Positions 22,552 through 33,895 of a DNA stretch of 64,000 nucleotides are shown here, piece by piece. The notes under the pieces are model-generated. The model saw only the letters and a program-made list of their open reading frames with translations, was not told where the DNA came from and did not search any database. Every line of letters begins with the position of its first letter. Position 1 is the first letter of the stretch. The translations under genes and the position numbers were made by a program. Source of the DNA: Haemonchus contortus (taxonomy: Eukaryota > Nematoda > Chromadorea > Rhabditida > Trichostrongylidae); contig LS997562.1 in NCBI GenBank assembly GCA_000469685.2, forward strand, positions 11,811,514-11,875,513. The letters are read 5' to 3'.

Positions 22552-23312
22552 CTAAAACATAGCACAGCTTTTCCTAATGCTTTCACTCCAGTTTCCTCGA
22601 ATACTTCGCGAGCAGCAGTATCGAATATGCTCTCCCCAGGTTCAGAAGCTCCAGCCGGATATTTCCAACCGAGGTAGTGTCTGAAAATGGAAGTGTGTAA
22701 TTTCAAAACAGAACTAGGACCAAAGCAAACTAACGCCCGTCTTTCCCTCATCATTAGAACGCGGTCGTGTTTATCGATCACAAGGCCACCGACACCAATC
22801 ACTGTGTGTGCATATCTGCAATTACCTTGAACGTTTTCGTTCCTAAATTTTCAGCTGTACAACAGCAGAGTTGATATTGCGCCAAGTGATGCATAATCAC
22901 AGACATAACCAATGGATCGATCTTGCTGGCTAACGAGACCCATCCCCGTGACCGGCTTATCGGTACTAGACTCGTCGAGGAGGATAGAATTACTGATATT
23001 AAACCACGGCAATTAATTGAACAAATTATGCACGCATTCAAAAACTGCGCCACTATTCGGAAAGGGAGATGGAATCTGATGTGGGAATTTACCCCACAAT
23101 GATAGCAGAACATGCCGTGAAATTCGATCAATCCTTTTTACCGGTTGAAGCTAATTCAACCGAGCACATATTAACAATACTAAGAACTTAAATCCCACGA
23201 ATCTTTATGCATTCTTACCGCGGCAACCTTGATGGTGTTTCCGGTAACCAGTTCGTCATCATCAAGTAGTTTGGCTGAGTATGATGGAACGAAAAACCTT
23301 TCTCCACCAGCA
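22552..23312 (-). CDS. Nudix hydrolase, NUDT6-like (incomplete gene model)
   Basis: Two adjoining exons are clear. Exon 22735-22815 encodes YAHTVIGVGGLVID...; its donor GTTAGT and the next acceptor CATTTTCAG bound a 54-bp intron. Exon 22552-22680 encodes HYLGWKYPAGASEP...EVFEETGVKALGKAVLCF and ends at donor GTATGT. The joined phases fit. The Nudix box (GASEPGESIFDTAAREVFEE plus TGV) matches Gx5Ex7REUxEExGU exactly, so the metal-binding Glu residues are kept. The YAHT-GVGG lead-in and W-K-x-P-x-G-x-SEP pattern resemble the NUDT6 (FGF2-antisense) branch, which is inference. An upstream exon at 23219-23312 has a strong acceptor (TTATTCCAG) and donor (GTAAGA) and encodes FFVPSYSAKLLDDDEL...; at least one exon between is missing. 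The alternative acceptor TTTAG would start the first Nudix exon at 22842. The C-terminal exons were not found, so the gene may be truncated. Confidence 0.75.
23219..23312 (-). CDS. Candidate upstream exon of the Nudix gene
   Basis: A 94-bp open segment between a good acceptor (CACATTATTCCAG) and a good donor (GCCGCG|GTAAGA) encodes 31 residues including ERFFVPSYSAKLLDDDELV. The DDELVTGNTIKVA part loosely resembles the GELDRFGG start of NUDT6-type proteins. Upstream, a hydrophobic open stretch beginning MFSNLESCLTLLALWATSIL could be a signal or mitochondrial leader if the acceptor is not used. Confidence 0.4.
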
Positions 23313-23865
23313 CTGGAATAATGTGAGAATCCTAAAATGCTAGTTGCCCAAAGTGCAAGTAATGTAAGGCAACTTTCCAAATTGGAGAACATCCTAGATC
23401 CAAAATCCTACGATCACACTACCCACTCACATTCATACCCAAGCTTGGCAAGTACTCCAACCGAAAATCAGAAAACCCCGAATATTCAATCCTACAAAGT
23501 TAGGTCCGCGCCCCAAAAAAACGGATCTTCTAGGGGTTAACACCGGCAACTTCAAGCGGAGAGCGCTGAGCGTTGCTGTTCACCTGCTGACAGAGATGGA
23601 CATTGATCGATACCGAACGGATTTGTAGAAACAATTTCTGGTCGGGTTTTTGCTGGTTATATTGTTCAATTTTCTCAATGTTTTTTGGTATTTGGATATG
23701 ATATTTTTCGATTGTTAAGTATTTTCAGTTTAGCAGTATTCTATTTATGGTGGTTCCTAATTGCTTCTCGCCTTTGGTGCTTTGCTTCCCTTGCTTCTGC
23801 CCTTGTTGTGTTGTGTTAGGGTGCTTACAGCCTTCAACGATATTGTTGTTTCAACCGACATGCGA

Positions 23866-23990
23866 CTGATTGACAGTGTTGCTGGCCACGCTTTGACAAC
23901 GATGGGCACCTAACTTCTTGGTCACCGCCGGCGTGCGAAATCGAAACTGTTCATCTTTGTCAATGCTTGGCCAGCAACGCTGTCGGTTAG
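23866..23990. repeat. Foldback element, GTTGCTGGCCA family, complete copy
   Basis: Left arm CTGATTGACAGTGTTGCTGG (23866) and right arm (reversed CTAACCGACAGCGTTGCTGG) match over about 38 bp around a 47-bp centre. The same arm sequence recurs at 25963-26200 and, one-sided, near 24681. Confidence 0.7.
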
Positions 23991-23994
23991 TTGT

Positions 23995-24790
23995 GCCACG
24001 TCGTTAAAGTCTGAAAGCGCCCACTCACACTATATGCCGGGATCTGGACATCGCAGAACAATACCCGATATAACAATGTCGAAGTAGTGTATCAATACAA
24101 AAAATCTGTACGTAGCCCTGTATCGGAAATGACAAGTTCAAACGTGATGGCCGTAAGCGGGGGTATGATTGTGCGGCTTAACGCTTCGCGCTCAGCGCTT
24201 TACTCTGGAAGCGCACTCTCACTCACTGTTAGCCCTCAGCAGACAAAAGGTTCAGTAAGTTGAATCCCAAAATATGGAGCAGCAATTACAACAGGACAAT
24301 TTTTCGAGCTTTGCCAAACTCGTGTCAGCAAATTCTCATAAAAATAAAATAGAGTAATAAGCTCCTTACCTTAATGTCAACCTTTATCCAAACACCACGA
24401 ACACCGTTCTCTTTCCATTTATTCAGCGACTGTGATATGATAGAGGAAAATGATTCGAGTTGTTTTTGAACAGAGGTGAGTTCGCATGATTTGACCGTTA
24501 CGCCGCCAAAAATATCCCGTAGTTCTTTGAAGAACATCTGAACGAAAAAAAAAGATGAAATTTAATAGACAACTACACTGCAGAGATGCGTCGAAGAGCA
24601 ATTGATAAGTCACTCTTCCCGTAGGAAAGAATCACGAGAACTGGGGCACTTGCAGAGTATGGCGATAAGAGCCGAGCGTGGAGGCGTTGCTGCCCACCCG
24701 TTGACAACTCCGGACTTCGTCTGTCGGCTACACTGTGCCGAGTCGCTGCCGACGGCGTTTGAGTTGGGGCATGTTCTTTCCCAAGCAGAG
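23995..24790. other. 0.8 kb without a supported gene
   Basis: Contains a single-sided GGCGTTGCTGCCCACCCGTT arm of the foldback family at about 24684. Open frames of 64-109 codons here overlap repeats and have no recognisable features. Confidence 0.45.
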
Positions 24791-24794
24791 CTGG

Positions 24795-25250
24795 ACATCC
24801 TCTCTATATATAAAGCGCTAACTTTGTGTGTCCATTTGTATGCCCGTTTGTATGTCCTCCCGAAAGTCACGTAGGCACGATCAAGAGCGTGAAGATCACA
24901 AGAGTGCGGTGAGAAAACAGTTATGAAATGGAAAGTCAACCGATGCTCTTTATATTGGTCTGTTGATTAATATCCAGTCTACTTATGACGTCACAGACTG
25001 AAAGTCAGAAACCCCCCTCAAGACAATCAGACCTCTAGGAACTAGAGGAGGTAAGAATATGAGAACAACTCCACGATCACCTATTAGTGTCAAGAGATCA
25101 ATATCCACAAAGCGGCATCAGATCGTCCAAATTGGGGAAATTCACCTAATGGGGAAACGGTTATGAAAAGGGAAGTCAACCGATACTGTTTATATTGGCC
25201 CTCTAACAAGTCGCACGTAAGCGGTAGAGGGCAACTAAAACGGAAATTCG
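24795..25250 (+). repeat. Dispersed repeat module with TATATATAAAGCGCTAAC start
   Basis: Starts TCTCTATATATAAAGCGCTA followed by TTTGTGTGTCCATTTGTATG. The body (GAGAAAACAGTTATGAAATG, GAAAGTCAACCGATGCTCTT) is repeated in part at 25147-25215 and matches 14890-14970. No coding potential. Confidence 0.55.
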
Positions 25251-25962
25251 GGTCCGGGAACTTCTCCCCTAACACGGCGTCGCACACGCCGCACCCGCAG
25301 GATTGCGATGGAAGATTGGAGCGCGCAATTTGTGAGGTACGGTGTCCTTTAATTATTTGAATTGGCTGGCGGCTCTCTTCAATTCCAATGCGGTCTTGAT
25401 CGTCGTTTATATGAAAGGAGTCATTTGAATTAATCAAGTCTAATAAACATGAAAACCAAAAAGAAACAGAAGAAAAAGGGATAAAATCCAATGAAAAAGC
25501 AAGCCAGTCAAGGAGAATTATCGCGTCCTATCGATTGGCGGGAGGCGGGGTGAGTACGGTAATTGCAGTGACATTTGCCGCATGCCTCAAGGGAGAATGC
25601 CGCGATAGAGGAGAAGTTCCGTTACCCCGGAAACTCAGTCCGGCACTCGCTCTTACAGTAACCCCTGGCTTACCCCACCAACCACCCCCGTGTCCTTGCC
25701 CAAGCCCCTTTTCGACGCGTCGTATATGTGACGGGTAAAAACTTGCGTGTTAACACGTGCCGGATTACTGTAAGAGCCGAGTGCCGGACAGAATTTTCGT
25801 TCATGTGTAGTGGGCATGGCATGATGCACGCTTAGTGTGCATAGCCCAACTGGTTAGAAAATAAATGCTCTAACGCGAACACCTCCAGCGGTAAGGGACG
25901 GCAGTACAGTGTTGGGGACGATTGCTTTCAGAGTTCAGTGAAGTGCATTGTTTCACAGAACG

Positions 25963-26200
25963 GCCTACGGCGTTGCTGGCCACGTGTTGACAGCGCAAAA
26001 CAGATTGCGCTCCGGGCCGCGTGAGTCGTGAGAGCGCGTGATCTATCGATGTAGGTGTTGTCAGCACGTGGACACGAACGATGTCAGCCGGGCGTCGATC
26101 GGTGGAAACATTGACGACGGTGGAGTCTGAAACCATCCATTCGCGCGGTCCGAATGCAAACCGGCCCGGCAATGTCAAAACGTGACCCAGCGCCGCCATT
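25963..26200. repeat. Foldback element, GTTGCTGGCCA family, larger copy
   Basis: Left arm ACGGCGTTGCTGGCCACGTG followed by TTGACAGCG, right arm reversed (GGCGCTGGGTCACGTTTTGA). Roughly 30-bp arms enclose a GC-rich core of about 180 bp. A 109-codon minus ORF (25870-26199) overlaps it and is considered a composition artefact. Confidence 0.55.
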
Positions 26201-26579
26201 CGGTCGGAAATGCAATGACATCGTGGGACTTTAAAAGCACCAGGTGGCTGTTTCCGCCGAAAGCGGCAAGGGTTTTCCTTTTACCGGGAGTTGGAACCAA
26301 AAGTGACGGCGGGTGGCTGAGGCGTCATAAGCGGAGCTACTTTTTAAGTTGGGAATTCACGGCACTGCAGTAAACATCGCGCACGGGTGTGGGAGAATCC
26401 ATTAGTTAAAAAAAAAGATCGTTCTATGGAGACCTCGAGAAGATTAGCAAAACTTTTGGCAGCTTTGGCAGCTCCATAGGGGTGAGGAAATGTAGCAATA
26501 CTTATAGCAGGCTATACTTATAGCTCATACCTTCTTAGCAATGGATAAGTAATGATGGCAGAGAACACATATCCAGTGA

Positions 26580-26925
26580 GAGTCAAATTGTCTTTAACCA
26601 AGGAGGGGTAGTCTCCTTACCATGGAAATGTGGATAAGACCCATATTGATAGAGCTTCAAATGCTGTTTAGGAATATGTGAACTGAAATTGCAAGTTGGC
26701 CTTCCTAAAGAAGTTATGAGGGATCGAATATTGCTTGACAGTAGTTCCATTTGAAAATGCGAACTCGTCGCTCCGATGTCAAACGTCTTCGTGGCCTAGT
26801 AAAGGTAGTGGTCTCGCTTCACAGGCAGAAGATGCGGGTTTGCTCCCCGTCGCCGTCGAGATTTTTGACTGTGTCCTTTTGTTTCATTACACTTCGAAAA
26901 CTTTTCTTACATTCGTTTAAGTGAA
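26580..26925 (+). repeat. Interspersed repeat with embedded pseudo-tRNA, copy 2
   Basis: The pseudo-tRNA part (CGTGGCCTAGTAAAGGTAGT near 26790, ending GCGGGTTTGCTCCCCGTC) carries an A-box-like TGGCCTAGT and a degraded B box. Flanks on both sides (CAAATGCTGTTTAGGAATATG upstream and ACTGTGTCCTTTTGTTTCAT downstream) align with the reverse complement of 29590-29985, so the repeat unit is much longer than its tRNA-like part. Confidence 0.6.
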
Positions 26926-26929
26926 GCCT

Positions 26930-27890
26930 TCGCCTGCTTTCATTTGCGCTTTTCGCACATATTGAAGAAAGAATGGATCTGCACTTTGATTGCATGACTC
27001 AGTTTTACTTTGAACTCAATCAAACGAAATGATGCCAGAGGCGTATATAATGTGCCTGTGAGCAACTCAATATTGACGGGAAAACCTGGAAAAAAAGTGT
27101 GTGAAGGACGTGGTCGATGTGTGTAGGTCATAAACTACACACCTCTAGATGCTGATTCTGTACAACCTCAGAGAAAACAGTAATTTGACTTGAGACTGAA
27201 CAATAACTTGCCACGAATGGCACAGAAGCCTGGATTTTCATTAACATTCCCTGCTTGTACCAAATGCATTTCAAAAAGTTTAAAAAATCTAAAACCTCAA
27301 ATCCAGTGGCCAGAGCGCAGCAGACAACGCACATTATGACCAAGGAGCTCATAGTCGATTGGATCTAGACTTGCCTTCTATAGAGTAGGGATGCTGACCA
27401 CAAGATGCCCTTTATTGTGGACTCGCGGTCGCCCTTCTACAACACCGTTGCCATCAAGCAAGCTGTGCCCCGATGATGTGTAACGCGATCCATCATTGCA
27501 TATGTGGAGCGCCGCGGTTCACTTCTTGAGCACTTCAGTACATGATGCAAAGTCGAAGTCCACTATACCTACCGGTGCTACGCCAATGATTCAAATAATG
27601 GAAGCCTTCTTCTTCATTCTATGAAGAACGTTATGAGGAGGATCAGATCAAGAACTGAATTTTTTTTTCAAATTTTTTGAAATGCACTTGGTAAAAGCAG
27701 AAAAAATGTTGATGGAAATCCAAGCTTCTGTATCACTCGTCACGAGCAACAGTACGATCGTGAGACAAGCAACGGTTCTCTCTCAAGATTGTAGAGAAGC
27801 AGCATGCATAGGGTGTGCAGTTTGTGAGCTACATATTTGTGCGCTTCACACTTTTTTTTCGAATTTTTCCATCAATGTTGAGTTTCTTAC
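26930..27890. other. 0.95 kb without a supported gene
   Basis: Only short frames. GCATTTGGTAAAAGCAG-type and TTTTTTTTCAAATTTTTTGA sequences suggest old repeats, but nothing is classifiable. Confidence 0.4.
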
Positions 27891-27898
27891 AGGCACCT

Positions 27899-29470
27899 TA
27901 TAATATAACCAGTCGGATCGCCCGGCTGACGCCAGGCTCTCCTCCTTTTTGTGTCAAACACCCTATCCCGAGAAATGTTGAACTGAAGAACTTTTGCCCC
28001 TTTTTCAAAGTTTATAGTTTTCAAGTTTTTTCCCGCTGTTTAGCTGAATGAGGGTATGAAGCTGAAACAGAGCTCAAAATCCTTCTTTGACACAACAGAA
28101 ATCGAAAGCTTCCTTCCTTCTTTGATAATGTAGTAGTAAGTCTAACCCTCCCCTTCTTTTTGAAACAAATGGCAGTTTCCTGCACGCGAAATTTGATACA
28201 GGACTAACACGGCAGTACAAATGGTATTCAGTCAAAGTCGGTGCTTGGAAGCCTTTGATTGGAAGTCTCGAACTTTGCTCTCTTTCTTAGAAATCAATAC
28301 CCATCAAAAAACCAACTGTTAGACATTAGACAGATGATGCTGTGGAGATGTTCTGAGCATTATCAGATGTTCTTTATCAATATGCCCTTTTCTTCACGGA
28401 GATATCATTAGTTGAGAATTCCATATTACAGGCGGCCTATTAAGATTTGTCGCAAATGACATCGAGCAAAGAGGATCCTTCATTGAATAACAAACCTTGC
28501 TGGGTAGCGGTCGTAATCTAATAGTAAGTAATGAACAAAGTTCTAATCTGCTTACCGTATTGCCCTAATGGGTCCCTATCACTGCACTTACCACTCCCTT
28601 TTGTCACCCTGCTCTACCATCCCGTCTTATCGAATGAAACATACTGAACGGTCAAGGCTACATCGAAGATACCGAAGACGTTAGGATTTTGATCGGTAGC
28701 TGGCCTCTCTTAGACCCCTTATCTTCTCTTATCAGTTATGACCAAATCTTGTCTCCGAGAACCTACGATACCGTCATATCCTACATCACTTACTAACATG
28801 CTGAGGTCCCATTGTTAGTATGGAAAATGTAATCCTACCGACCTTCAACGCTCTGGGTCCACGTAAAAAGAAGTCATGAAATTGCGGCCCAAAATTATCG
28901 CGCACGCCCCGCCCCCTGTGCATGGAGTCCGGTCCTGCTACCTACCATAGGTGTTCCCATCCTCCCCCCCCGGCCCCTCCCCCCCCCCCCCCTTAACTCC
29001 TACCAAATTTGAACGCTTTAGATCCACGGGGACAGGAGTTATGAATTTGCGGCCCAAAATTTCCATCGCGCACGCCCCGCCCCCTGTGCACGGAGTCCGG
29101 TCCTGCCACCTACCACAGGTGTTCCCATCCTCCCCCCCCCCCGCCCCTCCCCCCCCCTTACTCCTACCAAATTTGAACGCTTTCGGTCCACGGGGACGGG
29201 AGTTATGAATTTGCGGCCCAAAATTTCTAACGCGCACGCCCCGCCCCCTGTACATGGAGTCCGGTCCTGCCACCTACCATAGGTGTTCCCATCCTCCCTC
29301 CCCCCCTTACTCCTACCAAAGTTGAACGCCTTCGGTCCACGGGGACGGGAGTTATGAATATCCGGTCAGACACACACGCCGACACACACACAAACAAACA
29401 AACACACACACACACACAAACACACCGACACACCAACAGACACACTTAGCGAACTGTATAAAGTAGGATA
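27899..29470 (+). repeat. Long unclassified repeat, copy D
   Basis: Left end has CCAGTCGGATCGCCCGGCTG and CGCCAGGCTCTCC (also in copy E at 34326). The body shares GTAGCGGTCGTAATCTAATA (28505) with copy C. The right part contains three GC-rich tandem units, then inverted simple sequence (ACACACACGCCGACACACAC) and GAACTGTATAAAGTAGGATA. No coding content recognised. Confidence 0.65.
28850..29345 (+). repeat. Tandem units with poly-C runs inside copy D
   Basis: Three units of about 150-175 bp each contain GAACGC(T/C)(T/C)T, GGGAGTTATGAAT, GCGGCCCAAAATT, CACGCCCCGCCCCCTGT and GGTGTTCCCATCCTCC, and are separated by C-rich tracts (up to 13 Cs). Length differences come mainly from the C tracts. ORFs across them on either strand are artefacts of composition. 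Confidence 0.8.
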
Positions 29471-29589
29471 CATCTCTGGCATCACTCTGTTGAATGTTTC
29501 TCGAACTCAAACTAAAGCGGAGTCATACCCTCAACGAGCGGATCCATTCCCTTGTATATTTGCGACAGCGAAGCGCAAGTGAAAGAAGG

Positions 29590-29985
29590 AATAAGGCGTT
29601 CTCACAAACAAATATCAGAAAAGGTTTTGACAGTCTCTAATGAAACGAAAGAACACAATGAAAAATTTCATAGCGGCGGGGAGTACACCCGCAACTTCCG
29701 CCTACGAAGCGAGACCCTACCACTAGGCCACGTCGACCTGATAACGAAGCGACGAGCTTGCATTTCCAATTGACACTGCTGTCGAGCAAAATTTTAGCCC
29801 CCATAACTATTTTAGGGAGCCTTTTTTTCAATTTAATTCACATATTCTCGAACAGCATTCAAATCTCTATCAAATAATATGGATTAATGGATTATGGAAA
29901 TGAAATAAACCCCATCGACTAATATTCTATCGATCCATTCGAAGTTACCATTAATTGGACTCCCCTCCCTGGTAAGGGTAGTCAT
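29590..29985 (-). repeat. Interspersed repeat with embedded pseudo-tRNA, copy 3
   Basis: On the minus strand the pseudo-tRNA reads CGTGGCCTAGTGGTAGGGTC...GCGGGTGTACTCCCCG (about 29735-29670). Both flanks align with copy 2 (26580-26925) and the plus-strand right part aligns with 5055-5222. A-box is well kept, B box is degraded. Confidence 0.6.
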
Positions 29986-29999
29986 GGATCACAGTCATT

Positions 30000-31430
30000 T
30001 AATGTGGATGTCAAGAGGGACAGAACGTTGGTGCGTTCGAAGACGCAAGCGGCAAGTTTAGATCAGCAGGGTCGGCTGAGAGCAGGGCCATACCCGAGCG
30101 TCAAACAGATCATGAAATTGAGATTGCAATGTCCGTATGCTGTACAGTCTGAGCGCACGAAGGTAAGATCAATCACGCCTTACACATATCGCCCAGAATG
30201 GGGAGGAAGTATACTTTAAGATTGGAGTACAATTGACGCAAACTTCCAAATGACGTGTTTTGTCTAAAAGTGACGGCGAAGTAAAAAACTGATATAGTAG
30301 TTCGCAAAGGCGAGTGACGAATCAATAGCTTTCGGAAGCCACGTCACATTGGTCTTCATGACTCTACATTATCAAGAGTTTAGAGAATCACTGACAGCTG
30401 TTGATCCTTCCACTGACTATGCAAAACACTAACGATCTTCTTCTGCTCCGCCGTCGTTTTCACGACACACACTTCATTATACACATATATTTCTTTACTT
30501 ATTTACTAGGTTGGCAAGAAAGTCCTGCGACGAAATGGGAGCCATTTTGATTTCATTCCCAAAATTTTCTGATAAGACGTGAGAATACATAGGCGATGTG
30601 CTTCAGAAAGCAATTAGAAAAGCATAGCTGGGAAGGGTGATAAGGGTAGTCGGTGAAAATGTAGTTGGGGGAGAAGGGGCAGGAGGAGGGGGAGGCCGCA
30701 TATAATAAGCTGGTATAACAAGAAGTTAACACGGTGATACGTGTCATTCGTGTCACACTAACACTGTGGCAGAGAAGAGATGGCGTATGGACACTAGTAG
30801 GTAAAAAACTAGAATTCCCGGTATAACACGCAATGACACGTAATACCGCGTTAATTCCTTGTTGTACCGACATCGTTATGTGCGTCCCCTCCCCCACTTA
30901 CACGGGTTCATGTTCTCTGTTTCGTTTCGAATGAAGCAACATCAGAACCTTATTGATTATCAAGTTCCCAAAATTCTGAAAAGTGATGAAGATCCATCGT
31001 AGATGGCAATGGGCGATGCTACGTATTTCCGTAGTATTGTAGCGCGGATGCTCCGAGGACTAAAGCTAGACCCAGGATGTGTTCCCCGGATTATACTCGT
31101 GGTGACGCTACCACGAGTATGGTCAATGCCGGTCAGTCGAAGAGAGTGAACACGATCGATCATGTACATGCAGCTGCTAGGCTCCTTGGATTGTCCAAAA
31201 GTGTACAAGGCGCCGTTTTAATTCACATTCACGAGTCGAAGGATGCATTCGATTTATCGAACGCGACCACAACGTTCTTTCCCAGTACACGAGGAGGCAT
31301 TTTATAATCCATAACTACTACGATCAGGATCGGGTATGTGTGCATTGGTGCGTCCGAAAATGCATGCGGGAAATCGGGCGACGATTCGGGTTGCTCTGAC
31401 GTTCATAATTTCATGCAATCTATAAGGCAC
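30000..31430. other. 1.4 kb without a supported gene
   Basis: Short frames only. Near 31330-31395 the sequence TGGTGCGTCCGAAAATGCATG plus GGGAAATCGGGCGACGATTC is a decayed single arm of the foldback family at 15.2 and 59.0 kb. Confidence 0.45.
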
Positions 31431-31432
31431 GT

Positions 31433-32965
31433 TTGATGAAAAGGTCCTCAACTGAACCATTCTTCAATTACCTACGAACGAAGAGCACGGGACAAGCATT
31501 TTTAGCCCAGCTGGAAGATGAATTTGGCGAAATTTTCAGCAATGACTCCCAGAAGGCAAGCGCTCTAGCTCGACAATCAGACAACGATACTCATTTAGTC
31601 AATTTTGATGAGTCACCGAATTTTAATATTTACTAAAGCACACTGCTGTTGATCCTACTGATGTGTTGAAGTATTTGTTGGTCTGAAGTCCCTGAACTCT
31701 ATTACGTTCGATGGAATTCCTCAGATACTGTACCAACGTTGCGCTAAAAGTTTCTACAAGCCTTTAGCCATGATCTTTAATGTTTCTATGCTTGTGAAGT
31801 GAGTTCCATCTTCGTGAAAGGAAGCGTTAGTCACCGCTATACCCAAGATTCCTTACACTGGTTTATTGAGTAACTTCCGACCCATTAGCATAACACCAGT
31901 AGTGGTGAAAGTCGTGGAAAAGATTATCAGAGAGAAGCTTGTTAAATGACATAATAGGCATCACTTTACCCCCAGTGATCAACATGGTTTTTCAGAGGGC
32001 GCTTCTACAACTACTCAGCTTCTGCATAGTACGTTTGATTGGCTTACAGCTCTGAATAACAAGTATTCCGTTAATGTTATATTCTTCGATCATACGACAG
32101 AGTAAGTCATTTGAAGACAGAGTAAATCATTTGAAGCTCATCCAAAAGTTGAAAATGGGTCGCCTTGGCGAATTTTATTGAATTGCCTTCGCTCTCATTT
32201 ATCGGATCGCCATATGTGCGTCAAAGTACGGAACCCGTTTTCTGAACGATACCTGTGTTCTGGTGGTGTCCCAGGGTAAAGTACTCTCTCCTATGCCTTT
32301 TCTTGTGCACTGTTTAATCTCCCAGAAGCACTGAAGTTCACCCCTCACTTGAGATCCAAATATACGTCGATGACATCAAAATTTATGCCGTGTATAACCA
32401 GAACACTCGCAGTAAAGTATTTGATGCCCTTTCTAGGTCCATAGAGAGAATGATGAGGTGGTACTGCAATTGAGAGTTACCCATCAATTTATCGAAATCC
32501 TTTGTAATGCATGTAGAAAGTGGTTACTGTTTCCAGTATCGACACAATGACACTGTTCTTCAGAGCCGGTCCTTTGTAAAGGATTTGAGGGTCACCTATA
32601 CCCCCACTTTTGACTTCTCTAGCCATCGAGATGACATTACCATAAAGCTCTCTGAATGGCATACTTTCTGTTTAGGAGTATACACAGCATAAACAAAAAC
32701 ATTTTTCTGAGGCTCTACAAGACGGATGTGCTCCCTTAGCTCGAACACTGTTGGTTAGGTATGGAGTCTCAAACAAAAAACGTCGAGCTAAAATTGAAAG
32801 AAGACAACAAGTCGTCACTAGGCTTCTTACATATAGATCTAAGCCGAGCCTTACGTATTCTCATCTTTCCCTTCCCAGCTACAGCGCTTTTACCGGAAAA
32901 ATCTCTTCTACCGGAGAATCTATCACGATTTGGCTCCCGAGTGTTACGCATGGAAATCTAATTGA
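31433..32965 (+). pseudogene. CR1-like LINE reverse transcriptase, decayed copy
   Basis: Plus-strand pieces match, in order and spacing, the better-preserved LINE at 48.7-51.5 kb. They include a linker piece (31433-31636, FLAQLEDEFGEIFSND), RT motifs near 31700-31900 (SITFDGIPQILY, SNFRPISITP), QHGFSEGASTTTQ near 31980, IYVDDIKIYA near 32360 (YxDD catalytic pair kept) and a C-terminal RLYKTDVLP near 32715. Several stops and frameshifts make it inactive. Confidence 0.7.
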
Positions 32966-33025
32966 GAGCAGGCAGGTGACGGGTCTTTCGACCAGCACAT
33001 GGATGTACGAGCAGCTTCGTTTCAG

Positions 33026-33298
33026 ACCATATGCCTGTAAAAGAAGCCACATTCATCAAAGTTACAATATTCATTTTTCTGCCGGACGGCCCGATGGCTG
33101 CAGATGTTACCTGGGGAGATTGTGAGCTCACCCAGTTCTTCATCTTCCGTCTTATACTGAGTAAGGTGAGTATTTTATCTTTACTATATATACAATTTTT
33201 TTTAGATATCCTTCGCTGCCTTCGTCTTCAGTTTGCTGTTGTTATGGTTACTTCAACATGTTGCATTTTTAACTGCATGGGATTGTGAAGATGAATAA
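33026..33298 (+). CDS. Small two-exon membrane-protein candidate
   Basis: Exon 33026-33165 lies between acceptor CGTTTCAG and donor AAG|GTGAGT; the 40-bp intron ends in TTTTTTTTAG; the last exon 33206-33298 ends at TAA. The phase is consistent and the joined frame from the ATG at 33031 gives 75 aa: a first part with TWGDCELTQFFIFRLILSK, then one hydrophobic segment (ISFAAFVFSLLLLWLLQ), ending TAWDCEDE. The intron length and splice signals are typical of nematodes. It may be the 3' end of a larger gene. It sits in the 3' region of a decayed LINE; family unknown. A 61-aa minus ORF overlaps it. Confidence 0.4.
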
Positions 33299-33299
33299 T

Positions 33300-33895
33300 G
33301 ATAAAAACGCCAACGAATAATGATAAAGCTGTTTCACTAGCTAGATGTTGAAGCGCATTAAATAACTCATATACCTCTACTTTTGCTCGATGTCATTCGG
33401 CTAGGAAAATTCTCTGTGGGCAGCCTGCTCTGCAATCACCACCTCTCCACTCTAGATCGCTTGGCAATTGCCGTCTCTCTTCCCACAACTAACTGCAGTA
33501 GTCAGTGTGGTAAGTACGGCACCGCTTTTCCACTCTCAATCGCTTCTGCGGTTGCCGGCTCTTATTTCTTCCACTAACTGCAGTGGTCAAAGGCGCGAGT
33601 GAAGAGCTGAGTAATTTTTCCGCCCCCTAAAAATGATGGAGCCAATGGCATTAGGTAGCAGACTAGCAGACTATCTTTTATTTCTTTTCACTTCAATGTT
33701 ATTTATATGCAATTATGACATCTAGTATATGTAATGGAAAGCACCTTAATCTCATGGGTTCCATTTTAAGGTTGTGATTTTATACGACGATGAAATTTTC
33801 TGAATTTTGTGTTGTATAGCTTATTCTTTCCCTATTATGTTTGCTAATGGCGCACCTGTGTGCAAAATAAATAAATAAATAATAAACAATTAGAT
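33300..33895 (+). repeat. LINE 3' region with internal tandem duplication and AAATAAATAA tail
   Basis: CCACTCT(A/C)(G/A)ATCGCTT and CACTAACTGCAGT(A/G)GTCA occur twice about 75-80 bp apart (33448-33585). The end at 33851-33885 (GCGCACCTGTGTGCAAAATA, then AATAAATAAATAA) matches the 3' tail of the LINE at 51660-51700. Confidence 0.6.

Noticed and set aside
25870..26199. 109-codon minus ORF in a GC-rich patch
   Set aside because: Overlaps a foldback element; its length is explained by low stop-codon density in GC-rich DNA, and no motif is seen.
28938..29273. 111-codon Gly/Arg-rich minus ORF and its plus-strand Pro-rich counterpart
   Set aside because: Created by poly-C/poly-G tracts and tandem GC-rich units of repeat copy D.
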